DNA from: Caulobacteraceae bacterium | GTDB lineage: Bacteria; Pseudomonadota; Alphaproteobacteria; Caulobacterales; Caulobacteraceae | Direction: 5' to 3' | DNA length: 5,245 nucleotides | Assembly: GCA_947501315.1 (NCBI GenBank) | Contig: CANMXH010000159.1 | Location: 1 to 5,245, forward strand | Part shown: piece by piece, positions 1-5,245 of the stretch | How the letters are laid out: every line of letters starts with the position of its first letter | Position numbering within the stretch: the first letter of the stretch is position 1 | Made by a program: the position numbers and the translations under genes | Notes under the pieces: model-generated | Told to the model about the DNA's origin: nothing | Database searches by the model: none | What the model saw: the letters and a program-made list of their open reading frames with translations, nothing else

Positions 1-1308
1 CACGGACTGAGCCGGCAGCAGATAGCCGGACCGCACGGCCACGAAGTCGTCGCCCGCGGGATTGGAGGCGGCGAAGCTGATGTTGACGCCGACTGCCTCA
101 GGCGCGCCCTCCTCGATGCGCCAGTCCGCGCCGTCCTGACGGGCGGTGACGACCCGCTTGCGGCCCCGATTTTCCAGGACCATCCGAACGGTCGTCAGAC
201 CTTGGGACAGGCCGGTGTAGCCGTCGGACAGGAAGTCGTTGCCCTGCGGCGTATAGACGACCTGAATACGCTCAGTTTCGGGCACCTCGGCGCCTGTATT
301 GTAGGAGATTACGGTCTCGGCCGGCAGGGTGATGCCGTTGACCGTGGCGGGCTCGGCCAGTTGGCTGAGGAAGGTCCCACCGAGGGAGCTCGCATTCCCG
401 ATGGACATCTTCAGCTTGGCCGGAACCGAGGTGCGCTCGAGGGCTCCGTTCGGACGCACCAATATGCTTTCGCTGGTGGAGTAATCGATGAGGCGACTGA
501 TGAGGCCCACACGGCCGCCACCCGTTCCGAGCGCGCTGATCATCAAGAGGGCGTCGGTCGGCTCGGCGCTGTAGACGACCTGGGCTGCTTCCAATGGCGT
601 CCCTCGGGTCCAGATCGAGACCTGCCGCGGCCACTGAGTCGCCAGCGTCGGTGCCCCGTTCAACGTATGCTCGATCAGCAGATGGTCGCTATCCAGCCAG
701 GCGCTGAAGTTGCGGCCGACCCCCGACCTGAACCCGTCAGCGACGAACGTGCCCGAACGAAGATCGAACTCGCGCAGATCGACCTCATCGCCGCCCGAAG
801 GCGACAGTCTGAGAAGACAGCGCTCGAACTCCGGCGGCGCGCACGCGCTGTCCATCCCGTAAAACTGAAGCTCGTAGGGTATGCCCTCGGCTGCGCGCAG
901 GGCATCAATGTCCAGCACGTCGCGCCAGGCTCCAGGGCCGCCGTTCGCCTCACGCCGGGCGACGGACATCACCCCGTGAGGATGGCGGGTCGAACGCTGA
1001 AACTTCAGGATCACGGGGCCCAGCAAGGCATACTGCGGCGGCGGATCGCCCGCCTCCAGCAGGGTGGTGAGTTCGGCGGCGATGGCCGCTCGCTCGGGCA
1101 TGGCTGCGATCGCCGCCTGGGAGCGGACGGTCTCGCGCGCCGCCCACGCCAGGGCCTGCGGATCATATGGCGCTTCAAGCCATTGGAAGGGATCGGCCGC
1201 CGCCGGTGCTGAGGATTGCGGGGCGGCCGGCTCTCGTACCTGCGCGATGACTTGCCCGCCGAACGCCAGAACGACGGCCATGGCCGTCAACCCCAATCGC
1301 ATCTTCAT
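1..1308 (-). CDS. Secreted prolyl-oligopeptidase-family (S9) serine peptidase, N-terminal 436 residues, 3' end cut by window
   Basis: The minus-strand frame is open from ATG at 1308 to the window edge with no stop. Residues 1-22 look like a Sec signal peptide: basic MKMR, a hydrophobic core and a VIA-Q cleavage site, which places the protein in the periplasm or outside. After an Ala/Pro-rich linker, DPFQWLEA (residues 39-46) matches the DPYxWLE motif that opens the S9A N-terminal domain. The following helix and the segment WRDVLDIDAL (128-137) also fit that family. The rest is consistent with the beta-propeller that gates the active site. The Ser-Asp-His triad sits in the C-terminal alpha/beta-hydrolase domain, which is outside the window, so activity cannot be judged. 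Family members are usually about 700 residues. The start is supported by a strong GGAGG 7 nt upstream. An in-frame ATG two codons later (1302) is the only close alternative. It is divergent from the cupin operon and lacks the shared palindrome. Confidence 0.85.
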   Translation of the reverse strand, partial: MKMRLGLTAMAVVLAFGGQVIAQVREPAAPQSSAPAAADPFQWLEAPYDPQALAWAARETVRSQAAIAAMPERAAIAAELTTLLEAGDPPPQYALLGPVILKFQRSTRHPHGVMSVARREANGGPGAWRDVLDIDALRAAEGIPYELQFYGMDSACAPPEFERCLLRLSPSGGDEVDLREFDLRSGTFVADGFRSGVGRNFSAWLDSDHLLIEHTLNGAPTLATQWPRQVSIWTRGTPLEAAQVVYSAEPTDALLMISALGTGGGRVGLISRLIDYSTSESILVRPNGALERTSVPAKLKMSIGNASSLGGTFLSQLAEPATVNGITLPAETVISYNTGAEVPETERIQVVYTPQGNDFLSDGYTGLSQGLTTVRMVLENRGRKRVVTARQDGADWRIEEGAPEAVGVNISFAASNPAGDDFVAVRSGYLLPAQSV

Positions 1309-1315
1309 CGATCTT

Positions 1316-1320
1316 CCTCC
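1316..1320 (-). promoter_or_regulatory. Shine-Dalgarno site of the S9 peptidase gene
   Basis: GGAGG on the minus strand, 7 nt before the ATG at 1308. It fixes the start codon that gives a complete signal peptide. Confidence 0.7.
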
Positions 1321-1517
1321 CAACGGACCGCCCGTCGGAGGTAAGACGTACGAAGCCGGACAGGGGACAGACAGCAGAGTCAGCCTAACTCGGCTGCACA
1401 CAACAGAAGCCAAGCGTCAGGCTATGTCAGCCAAAACTGATTGCCCGGTGCTCAACGCGCACTCAGGTGCTGACAGTTTAACTGCGCCAAGTCGAAATCC
1501 GCCCTACCTGCCGGAAA
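1321..1517. other. Upstream region of the S9 peptidase; no gene seen
   Basis: No coding signal was recognised here. The peptidase promoter should lie in this stretch, but no convincing -35/-10 pair is visible. A small inverted repeat, CAGCC-N6-GGCTG (1381-1396), could be a binding site or chance. The stretch GGTGCTGACAG (from 1466) lies about 50 bp beyond the decayed transposase end. It is where a terminal inverted repeat of the insertion element would be expected, though the identification is weak. Confidence 0.4.
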
Positions 1518-1729
1518 TCAATCAGCAGCGGCCGCTCAAGCTGTCTCCGCTTTGACCCGGAAAGTCGAAAGGTGGGCCTGCTGATCAGATGTCTTCGGAT
1601 TTTTACCGTGTCGCAGATCGCTGTGTGGGTGGTGAGGAATCTCTGGGCTAAGACAAGGGATTTTGAGCTCTGCTTCTGTCGCTCGCGTCGTCGGATCGGG
1701 ATGTGGAAGTTCTCCGACCGATTGTTTCC
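1518..1729 (-). pseudogene. IS6-family transposase, C-terminal remnant (truncated, frameshifted)
   Basis: The minus strand encodes NNRSENFHIPIRRRERQ, followed by AQRFLTTHTAICDT and RRHLISRPT. This closely follows the C-terminus of IS6-family DDE transposases (NNRAENSHQPxRRRER ... AQRFLSxHxxI ... RHLxSRRTLRxFR), including the Glu of NRxE that completes the DDE triad. The reading frame then breaks. Near 1563-1570 a one-base loss moves the expected continuation, TFRVKAETA, to another frame. That frame meets TGA at 1536-1538 where Trp is usual, then reads Ala-rich codons to a second TGA at 1518-1520. The N-terminal two thirds of the transposase, with the first two catalytic Asp residues, is missing upstream of 1729. 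No left terminal repeat was found. It is a dead relic, recognised from memory of the family rather than by a search. Confidence 0.75.
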
Positions 1730-2016
1730 CCAAAGCCGGCCAGGTCGATGCAGGAGCCTCAGATCCGGCGGATCCTTGCCAGGAGCGGACGTTCCGAACC
1801 GCCGCTTTGAGTCAGACTCGGTCCTTCCCTCCCCTGCCCATTTTCGCCCAATCGGCATTCTCTGAACAGGATCAGACACTCGAACCTCACGCGCCTAAAA
1901 AGCCTTCCGCAAAATCCGATTGACGGTCGCGAAGTGGGTGCTTTCGAGTGACAACACCCGGATTGCGCCTGGCTGGCGGCGCACCGGAGTTAGGTAAACG
2001 GTAGCGAAAATCGACT
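1730..2016. other. Intergenic stretch between the IS relic and the cupin operon; no gene seen
   Basis: Open frames here are short, overlap on both strands and show no recognisable protein. A short inverted repeat, GAGTC-A-GACTC (1809-1819), is present but has no clear role. The part just left of 2017 should hold upstream promoter elements of the cupin operon. No standard -35 box is obvious there. Confidence 0.4.
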
Positions 2017-2030
2017 TGCATTCGAATGCA
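2017..2030. promoter_or_regulatory. Operator-like palindrome, site 1 (cupin operon)
   Basis: TGCATTCGAATGCA is a perfect 14-bp palindrome centred on CG. The same 14-mer occurs at 4825-4838, and a one-mismatch copy at 4857-4870, before the receptor gene. Two exact copies of a 14-bp palindrome in 5 kb, each before a separate transcription unit, are not expected by chance. TAAACT (2031-2036) directly follows and could be a -10 box, which would put the operator across the promoter. Even symmetry with a central CG is typical of LacI-family operators. The family assignment is inference. Confidence 0.8.
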
Positions 2031-2049
2031 TAAACTGTCCAATACGCCG

Positions 2050-3069
2050 ATGTTGAACAGTGCACCGCCAAGCCATCTGCAGAGCCGCATCGTCCGGTAC
2101 GGCGATTTGATCCCCTGCACGACTGCCTTTATCGACACACGAACTCCCGGTTCCGATGCCAAGGAAAATTTCACCATCATCGGCCCCGGTGTTGCCGAAA
2201 ACCCTTCCCAACATGTCCACATCGCCGAGCCTCACGGCTTCAACATCGGCGGGGCCCGACAGCCACCTGGCTGCCTGAACTCCCAGCATTTCCACGAAAC
2301 GGCCGAAGTCTTCTTCGTTCACTCTGGCCGCTGGGCTTTCCGGACCGGCGAACATGCCGACGAAGCCGAGGTGATTTTGGAGCCGGGCGACACCATCTCC
2401 ATTCCCGTGCATGTGTTTCGCGGCTTCGAGAACGTGGGGGCAGACACGGGGTTTCTCTACGCAGTTTTGGGTGGTGACGACCCCGGTCGCGTCGTCTGGG
2501 CCCCGGAAGTATTGGAGAAGGCGCGCGGATACGGGCTGGTTCTGCTTGAAAACGGCCGCTTGGTTGACACCCTTACCCAGCCGTTGGCTGCGGCAGACAG
2601 TCGGGTTGTGCAACCTGAACCTCGCGAAGCGCTGGATCGGATCGTTTGCCACGTAGACACTCCGGCGCTGGAGGCCGTGGTGGTTCGACGGGACGCCAGG
2701 CTTGCAGAACTGCCTTCTGCCGTCCCCGGCTTGATCGAGGGCGCGCTGCTTGGCGGCGCAAATCCTGAGGAGACCGCGCCGGCATCGCCGCTGGATTGGG
2801 CCCACGGCTTCGTCTGTCGTCGGGTTCGGATGGAGCCGGGTGCCCGGACACCCGCGTTCATAAGGGCCGAGGCCGAAGTGGTCTTTGTCCATTCCGGCAT
2901 ACTTACGATAGAAATGGCGAACGAACGGGCCGTCCTGGGGCCCGGCGACGTGCTGACCGTTCCCGTCAATGAAGTTCGGCGCTTTTGGTCGGACCACGGT
3001 GCCGACCTGTTCGTGACGCGTGGGGGTGATTGGCCCAGAGCTGCGTTGATCGTCGATGAGGCCACCTGA
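2050..3069 (+). CDS. Two-domain cupin protein (degenerate bicupin)
   Basis: This 339-residue protein has two cupin barrels. In the first, motif 1 is H80-F-H82-ETA-E86 ending at G93, and motif 2 runs from PGD (112-114) through P119 to N128. The usual motif-2 metal His is Arg124, leaving His80, His82 and Glu86 as likely ligands. The second barrel repeats the motif-1 core almost exactly (AEVVFVHSG, 275-283, against AEVFFVHSG, 85-93). It has lost the HxH pair (Phe270, Arg272) and again has Arg (310) for the motif-2 His, so it probably binds no metal. There is no signal peptide, so it is likely cytoplasmic. Cupins of this sort include dioxygenases, isomerases and sugar- or ligand-binding proteins; which one applies is not evident. 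An in-frame ATG at 2026 would add eight residues, but it lies inside the operator palindrome, so ATG 2050 is preferred. Neither start has a good Shine-Dalgarno. It is the first gene of the operon. Confidence 0.85.
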   Translation: MLNSAPPSHLQSRIVRYGDLIPCTTAFIDTRTPGSDAKENFTIIGPGVAENPSQHVHIAEPHGFNIGGARQPPGCLNSQHFHETAEVFFVHSGRWAFRTGEHADEAEVILEPGDTISIPVHVFRGFENVGADTGFLYAVLGGDDPGRVVWAPEVLEKARGYGLVLLENGRLVDTLTQPLAAADSRVVQPEPREALDRIVCHVDTPALEAVVVRRDARLAELPSAVPGLIEGALLGGANPEETAPASPLDWAHGFVCRRVRMEPGARTPAFIRAEAEVVFVHSGILTIEMANERAVLGPGDVLTVPVNEVRRFWSDHGADLFVTRGGDWPRAALIVDEAT

Positions 3070-3083
3070 CGTGAGACATCGCC

Positions 3084-4157
3084 ATGCCCTGGTCCGCTGA
3101 CTCGAGCGCACCGTCCCCGGCGGGACGGTCGATCGAGAACTTGCTCGCCGACCGACCGCGTCGCCAGACGTTGACGGGGTTCGACCCCGAATACAGCGAT
3201 ATCGTCGACTACATTATGCGTTGCACCCACCGCATCTGGGAACAGAAGGACGTGGGGCTTTGCCGGTCGCACTATGGCGAAGACTGCCTCATCCATACCC
3301 TGGCCGGCCCGGTTCGCGGAGTGGAGGCGGTGGTGGCCAATACGCTGGCGACGCTGGCCGCGTTTCCGGACCGCAGTTTGATCGGCGAGGACGTAATCTG
3401 GAGCGAGGATGCGCCCGGATTATTCCACACCTCGCACCGGATCGTCAGCCTGATGACCCATCTGGGGGATGACGCCTTCGGACCTGCGACCGGCCGGCGG
3501 GCCGAGGTCACAACGATCGCTGACTGTCTCGTACGGGAGAATCGGATCGTCGAGGAATGGCTGGTTCGCGACAATGCCCAGCTGGTCCGCCAGCTCGGCC
3601 TAGATCCATGGACCTTGGCGCGCGCCCAGGCTGAAGCGGACAAGGCTTCGGACCCGGGCAGCCACGCCTGGAGAGCCGAGGAGGTCGAGCGGGTTCGAAG
3701 TGGACGCCCACTCGTAGCCGCCCCCCCCGCCGATCACCCGGCGACCGCATTGATCGCCATGCTGCATTCCGCTGTCGACGGCTCCAACCTGGGCACGGCG
3801 GCGAAGCGGCTGTCTGTTTCAGTCGAGGGGCGCTGGCCATCAGGTCGGCGCTGGTTTGGCCGGGGGGGCTGGGTTGGTGCAATGAACCAGCTAACTGCCG
3901 GACTAGAGAGCCCGAGGCTGGTTGTGGACCACTGGGCTGCCAGTGCCTTGCCGCACCAGGATCTAGCCGTCGCGCTGCGATGGTCACTTGCCGGACGCCA
4001 TACAAGGCCGGGCGTTTACGGGGCTCCGACCGGACGCGACCTGCTCGTGCTGGGCGTCAGCCACTACAAGGTCCGGGACGGGAGGGTGGTGGAGGACGTC
4101 ACCGTTTTCGACGAATTGGCGATGCTGCGCCAATTGGCTGGAGGATTGGGGGCATGA
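3084..4157 (+). CDS. Tandem NTF2/SnoaL-like (ester cyclase-like) protein
   Basis: This 357-residue protein appears to hold two NTF2-like alpha+beta domains. The first, about residues 38-175, follows the SnoaL/ester-cyclase pattern: helix with IWEQKDV (51-57), HTLAGPVRGVEAV (71-83), AFPD (93-96), then PATGRRAEVTTIADC and EEWLVRDNAQLVRQLG (157-172). The second, about 222-353, repeats the end of the fold with VALRWSLAGRH, APTGRD and VVEDVTVFDELAMLRQL. Asp163 and Asp343 sit where SnoaL-type cyclases carry their acid/base Asp, so either domain could be catalytic. Most family members are single domains of about 130-150 residues, so the fusion is noteworthy. The first 35 residues look unstructured. 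The start lies 14 nt after the cupin stop with GTGAG at 3071-3075 as a modest ribosome site. The fold is common to isomerases, cyclases, hydrolases and non-enzymatic binders. Sequence alone does not give the reaction. Confidence 0.8.
   Translation: MPWSADSSAPSPAGRSIENLLADRPRRQTLTGFDPEYSDIVDYIMRCTHRIWEQKDVGLCRSHYGEDCLIHTLAGPVRGVEAVVANTLATLAAFPDRSLIGEDVIWSEDAPGLFHTSHRIVSLMTHLGDDAFGPATGRRAEVTTIADCLVRENRIVEEWLVRDNAQLVRQLGLDPWTLARAQAEADKASDPGSHAWRAEEVERVRSGRPLVAAPPADHPATALIAMLHSAVDGSNLGTAAKRLSVSVEGRWPSGRRWFGRGGWVGAMNQLTAGLESPRLVVDHWAASALPHQDLAVALRWSLAGRHTRPGVYGAPTGRDLLVLGVSHYKVRDGRVVEDVTVFDELAMLRQLAGGLGA
4140..4144 (+). promoter_or_regulatory. Shine-Dalgarno site of the third operon gene
   Basis: GGAGG lies 9 nt before ATG 4154, inside the end of the preceding gene. 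It decides for this start over an in-frame ATG at 3980, which would force a 178-nt overlap with the SnoaL-like gene. Confidence 0.7.
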
Positions 4158-4780
4158 CGGTACTCGGGTGCCTACTATCCGGCGAGGGGCCGCCTGTCCT
4201 CCAGACATGCCGTTTCGAGGGACTTGGCGGAGAGTTGTATGGGCGAGCAGCGATCTCCCATAGGCTGGCGGATTTGCAATCCCTCGTCTCGAGCCCACTG
4301 CTGGACGTGGAGACCGCCCGAATGGGCGTCTGGATGGATGCCGAACACGCTGTCGTCGGTGATCTTGTGCACGGAAAGGTGCAACGGCTTTGGCTTCTCG
4401 CCGACCGGGTCGGCCTGAGCTTGCCGGCCACCATCGACATCCCCAGCGATCCCGACCTGATGCAGGCGAGGTGGGAAACACGCTTCGAACCACGCGACCA
4501 CCCCGAGCTGAACACTGCAGATGCGGCTCGCTTGCTGAATGCAGTCGATACCTGGCCCGGGCTTGAGCTAGGTCGGGCAAGGCCGGTGGTCATGAGGGCG
4601 GCGTCAGCGGGATCGGTTCTTTTGGCGCTGCTAAGGATGGAGGGCGAGGCAGCGGATGGCCTGCCGGTTCCAATCGCATGCAACGGTCTGATTGTGGCGG
4701 ACGGCAATGGTATCGAGCGTCGTCTGGACGGCGCAGGATTGGCTCAGGCCCGCCTCCGGTCGTGGAACCCACGACTTTAG
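4154..4780 (+). CDS. Unrecognised 208-residue protein, third gene of the operon
   Basis: The start overlaps the previous stop by 4 nt (ATGA) and has a strong GGAGG, so translation is probably coupled to the SnoaL-like gene. I do not recognise a family with confidence. There is no signal peptide or membrane helix. The first half has an NTF2-like flavour: RFEGLGGELYGRAAISHRL (20-38) resembles the F-x-G-x-G-x-x-x-G-x-x-A-I segment of such folds, and GDLVHGKVQRLWLLADR (69-85) resembles the strand ending in dGkIxxLxxxxD. The second half (PVVMRAA, 144-150; NGLIVADGNGIERRLDG, 177-193) could be a second, more diverged copy. If so, the operon would encode two related double-domain proteins that might pair. 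This is a guess from pattern. What is firm is that it is a real coding sequence (good ribosome site, coupled start, intact frame to TAG) that belongs to the operon. Confidence 0.75.
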   Translation: MTVLGCLLSGEGPPVLQTCRFEGLGGELYGRAAISHRLADLQSLVSSPLLDVETARMGVWMDAEHAVVGDLVHGKVQRLWLLADRVGLSLPATIDIPSDPDLMQARWETRFEPRDHPELNTADAARLLNAVDTWPGLELGRARPVVMRAASAGSVLLALLRMEGEAADGLPVPIACNGLIVADGNGIERRLDGAGLAQARLRSWNPRL

Positions 4781-4824
4781 AATTGATCGTGCGCCCCGGT
4801 GCGCCTTACGCGCAGAACTTTGTC

Positions 4825-4838
4825 TGCATTCGAATGCA
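4825..4838. promoter_or_regulatory. Operator-like palindrome, site 2 (receptor gene, upstream copy)
   Basis: TGCATTCGAATGCA is identical to site 1. It lies 78 bp before the receptor ATG. A poor promoter candidate, TTGTCT (4820-4825) and GAGTAG (4843-4848) with a 17-bp spacer, would place this operator between -35 and -10. The promoter match is weak, while the palindrome match is exact. Confidence 0.8.
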
Positions 4839-4856
4839 TTTCGAGTAGACAGGCGG

Positions 4857-4870
4857 CGCATTCGAATGCA
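4857..4870. promoter_or_regulatory. Operator-like palindrome, site 3 (receptor gene, downstream copy)
   Basis: CGCATTCGAATGCA differs from sites 1 and 2 only in its first base and keeps a perfect 12-bp core palindrome (4858-4869). Its centre is 32 bp from that of site 2, about three helical turns. Two regulator dimers would therefore sit on the same DNA face and could cooperate. It ends 46 bp before the receptor ATG. Confidence 0.75.
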
Positions 4871-4903
4871 GTCTCAAGGTGTGAGATCCGGCAACGGACG
4901 ATT

Positions 4904-4909
4904 GGGGAG
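4904..4909 (+). promoter_or_regulatory. Shine-Dalgarno site of the TonB-dependent receptor gene
   Basis: GGGGAG lies 7 nt before ATG 4917. It supports the start that gives a complete signal peptide. Confidence 0.65.
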
Positions 4910-4916
4910 CGAAAAA

Positions 4917-5245
4917 ATGGCTATCAAGTATTGGCTTGCGGGTGTTTCGATTGGGGCCCTTGCCCTTGCGGCTATGCCTGCGGCCGCCCAGACGGCCTCG
5001 GAGCCGGAGGCGTCGTCCCTGGACGAGATTGTCGTCACGGCGCAACGAAGGGCCGAGAACCTTCAGGACGTGCCGATCGCGGTAACCGCCCTGACATCCG
5101 AAACCCTTTCGAATAACGATATCCGCGACCTGTCGCGGGTCGAGGTTCTGACGCCGGGCTTTTCGTTCGGCAAGTCGGGCTCCGACGCCCGACCCGCAAT
5201 CCGCGGTGTCCGCACCGAGAACGTCAGCGTATCGGGTGATCCGAC
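4917..5245 (+). CDS. TonB-dependent outer-membrane receptor, N-terminal 109 residues, 3' end cut by window
   Basis: The reading frame begins with a signal peptide (MAIKYW, hydrophobic core, MPAAA-Q cleavage near residue 25). A TonB-box-like segment follows, LDEIVVTAQRRAENLQDVPI (residues 35-54). It continues as the plug domain: AVTALTSETL, IRDLSRVEVLTPGFSF and RPAIRGVRTE, the last matching the conserved IRG motif of plugs. This is typical of the large sphingomonad/Caulobacter receptor family, which takes up oligosaccharides, plant products or metal chelates. Most members are 700-1000 residues, so the barrel lies beyond the window. The gene follows the three-gene operon after 136 bp and has two operator copies of its own. 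It therefore probably has its own promoter but shares the operon's regulator, and likely imports the operon's substrate or inducer. Confidence 0.93.
   Translation, partial: MAIKYWLAGVSIGALALAAMPAAAQTASEPEASSLDEIVVTAQRRAENLQDVPIAVTALTSETLSNNDIRDLSRVEVLTPGFSFGKSGSDARPAIRGVRTENVSVSGDP

Noticed and set aside
202..1212. Long plus-strand open frame of 336 codons
   Set aside because: It lies antisense to the S9 peptidase, which has a signal peptide, a strong ribosome site and family motifs. The plus-strand product is Arg/Gly-rich with no recognisable domain, typical of antisense frames in high-GC DNA.
1425..1475. Inverted repeat TGTCAGC ... GCTGACA
   Set aside because: The arms are only 7 bp with a 37-bp gap, which is easily chance. 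The right arm overlaps the suspected end of the IS relic, so it is not reported as an operator.
1809..1819. Short palindrome GAGTC-A-GACTC
   Set aside because: It is a single copy with 5-bp arms, is not near a clear promoter, and is unlike the repeated palindrome.
1990..3111. Long minus-strand open frame of 373 codons opposite the cupin gene
   Set aside because: The plus strand encodes clear cupin motifs. The antisense product has no recognisable family, and the other long minus frames here are equally featureless.
3980..4153. Upstream extension of the third operon gene to ATG 3980
   Set aside because: It would overlap the SnoaL-like gene by 178 nt, inside its conserved C-terminal domain. 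The start at 4154 has GGAGG at proper spacing and the classic ATGA junction.
4789..4804. GC-rich hairpin after the third operon gene as a possible terminator
   Set aside because: GTGCGCCCCGGTGCGC can fold, but the stem is very short and no T-run follows. It is not a convincing intrinsic terminator, so read-through into the receptor gene remains possible.
4799..5116. Plus-strand open frame of 105 codons over the operators and receptor start
   Set aside because: It is out of frame with the receptor, whose signal peptide, TonB-box-like segment and plug motifs are unmistakable. It also runs through both operator sites.

Overview
The window looks like chromosome from a GC-rich alphaproteobacterium of the Caulobacterales/Sphingomonadales type. 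The signs are high-GC codon use, a TonB-dependent receptor whose mature N-terminus reads LDEIVVTAQRRAENLQDVPI, and a secreted S9-family peptidase nearby. Both are common in these oligotrophs. The taxon is inferred from style only.

Layout: (1) Positions 1308 to 1, minus strand, hold the first 436 codons of an exported prolyl-oligopeptidase-like S9 peptidase. The catalytic domain lies beyond the left edge. (2) Positions 1309-2049 are a divergent intergenic region. It contains a decayed IS6-family transposase C-terminus (about 1518-1729, minus strand) and otherwise no recognisable gene. (3) Positions 2050-4780, plus strand, carry three tightly packed genes: a degenerate two-domain cupin protein, a tandem NTF2/SnoaL-like protein and an unrecognised 208-residue protein. 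The gaps are 14 nt and then a 4-nt ATGA overlap, so this is almost certainly one operon. (4) From 4917 to the right edge, plus strand, runs the 5' end of a TonB-dependent receptor gene.

The most informative non-coding signal is a 14-bp perfect palindrome, TGCATTCGAATGCA. It occurs at the promoter/start of the cupin operon (2017-2030) and again before the receptor gene (4825-4838). A one-mismatch copy (4857-4870) follows with its centre 32 bp downstream, about three helical turns. These look like operators of one regulator. The even-length symmetry and central CG suit a LacI-family protein, but no regulator gene is in view. The sites tie the three-gene operon and the outer-membrane receptor into one small regulon.

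The simplest reading is an inducible uptake-and-processing locus. The receptor would import a scarce compound, and the cupin and SnoaL-like proteins (small-molecule binding, isomerase or cyclase folds) would act on it. The substrate cannot be read from the sequence. The S9 peptidase has no copy of the palindrome and is probably not part of this regulon.
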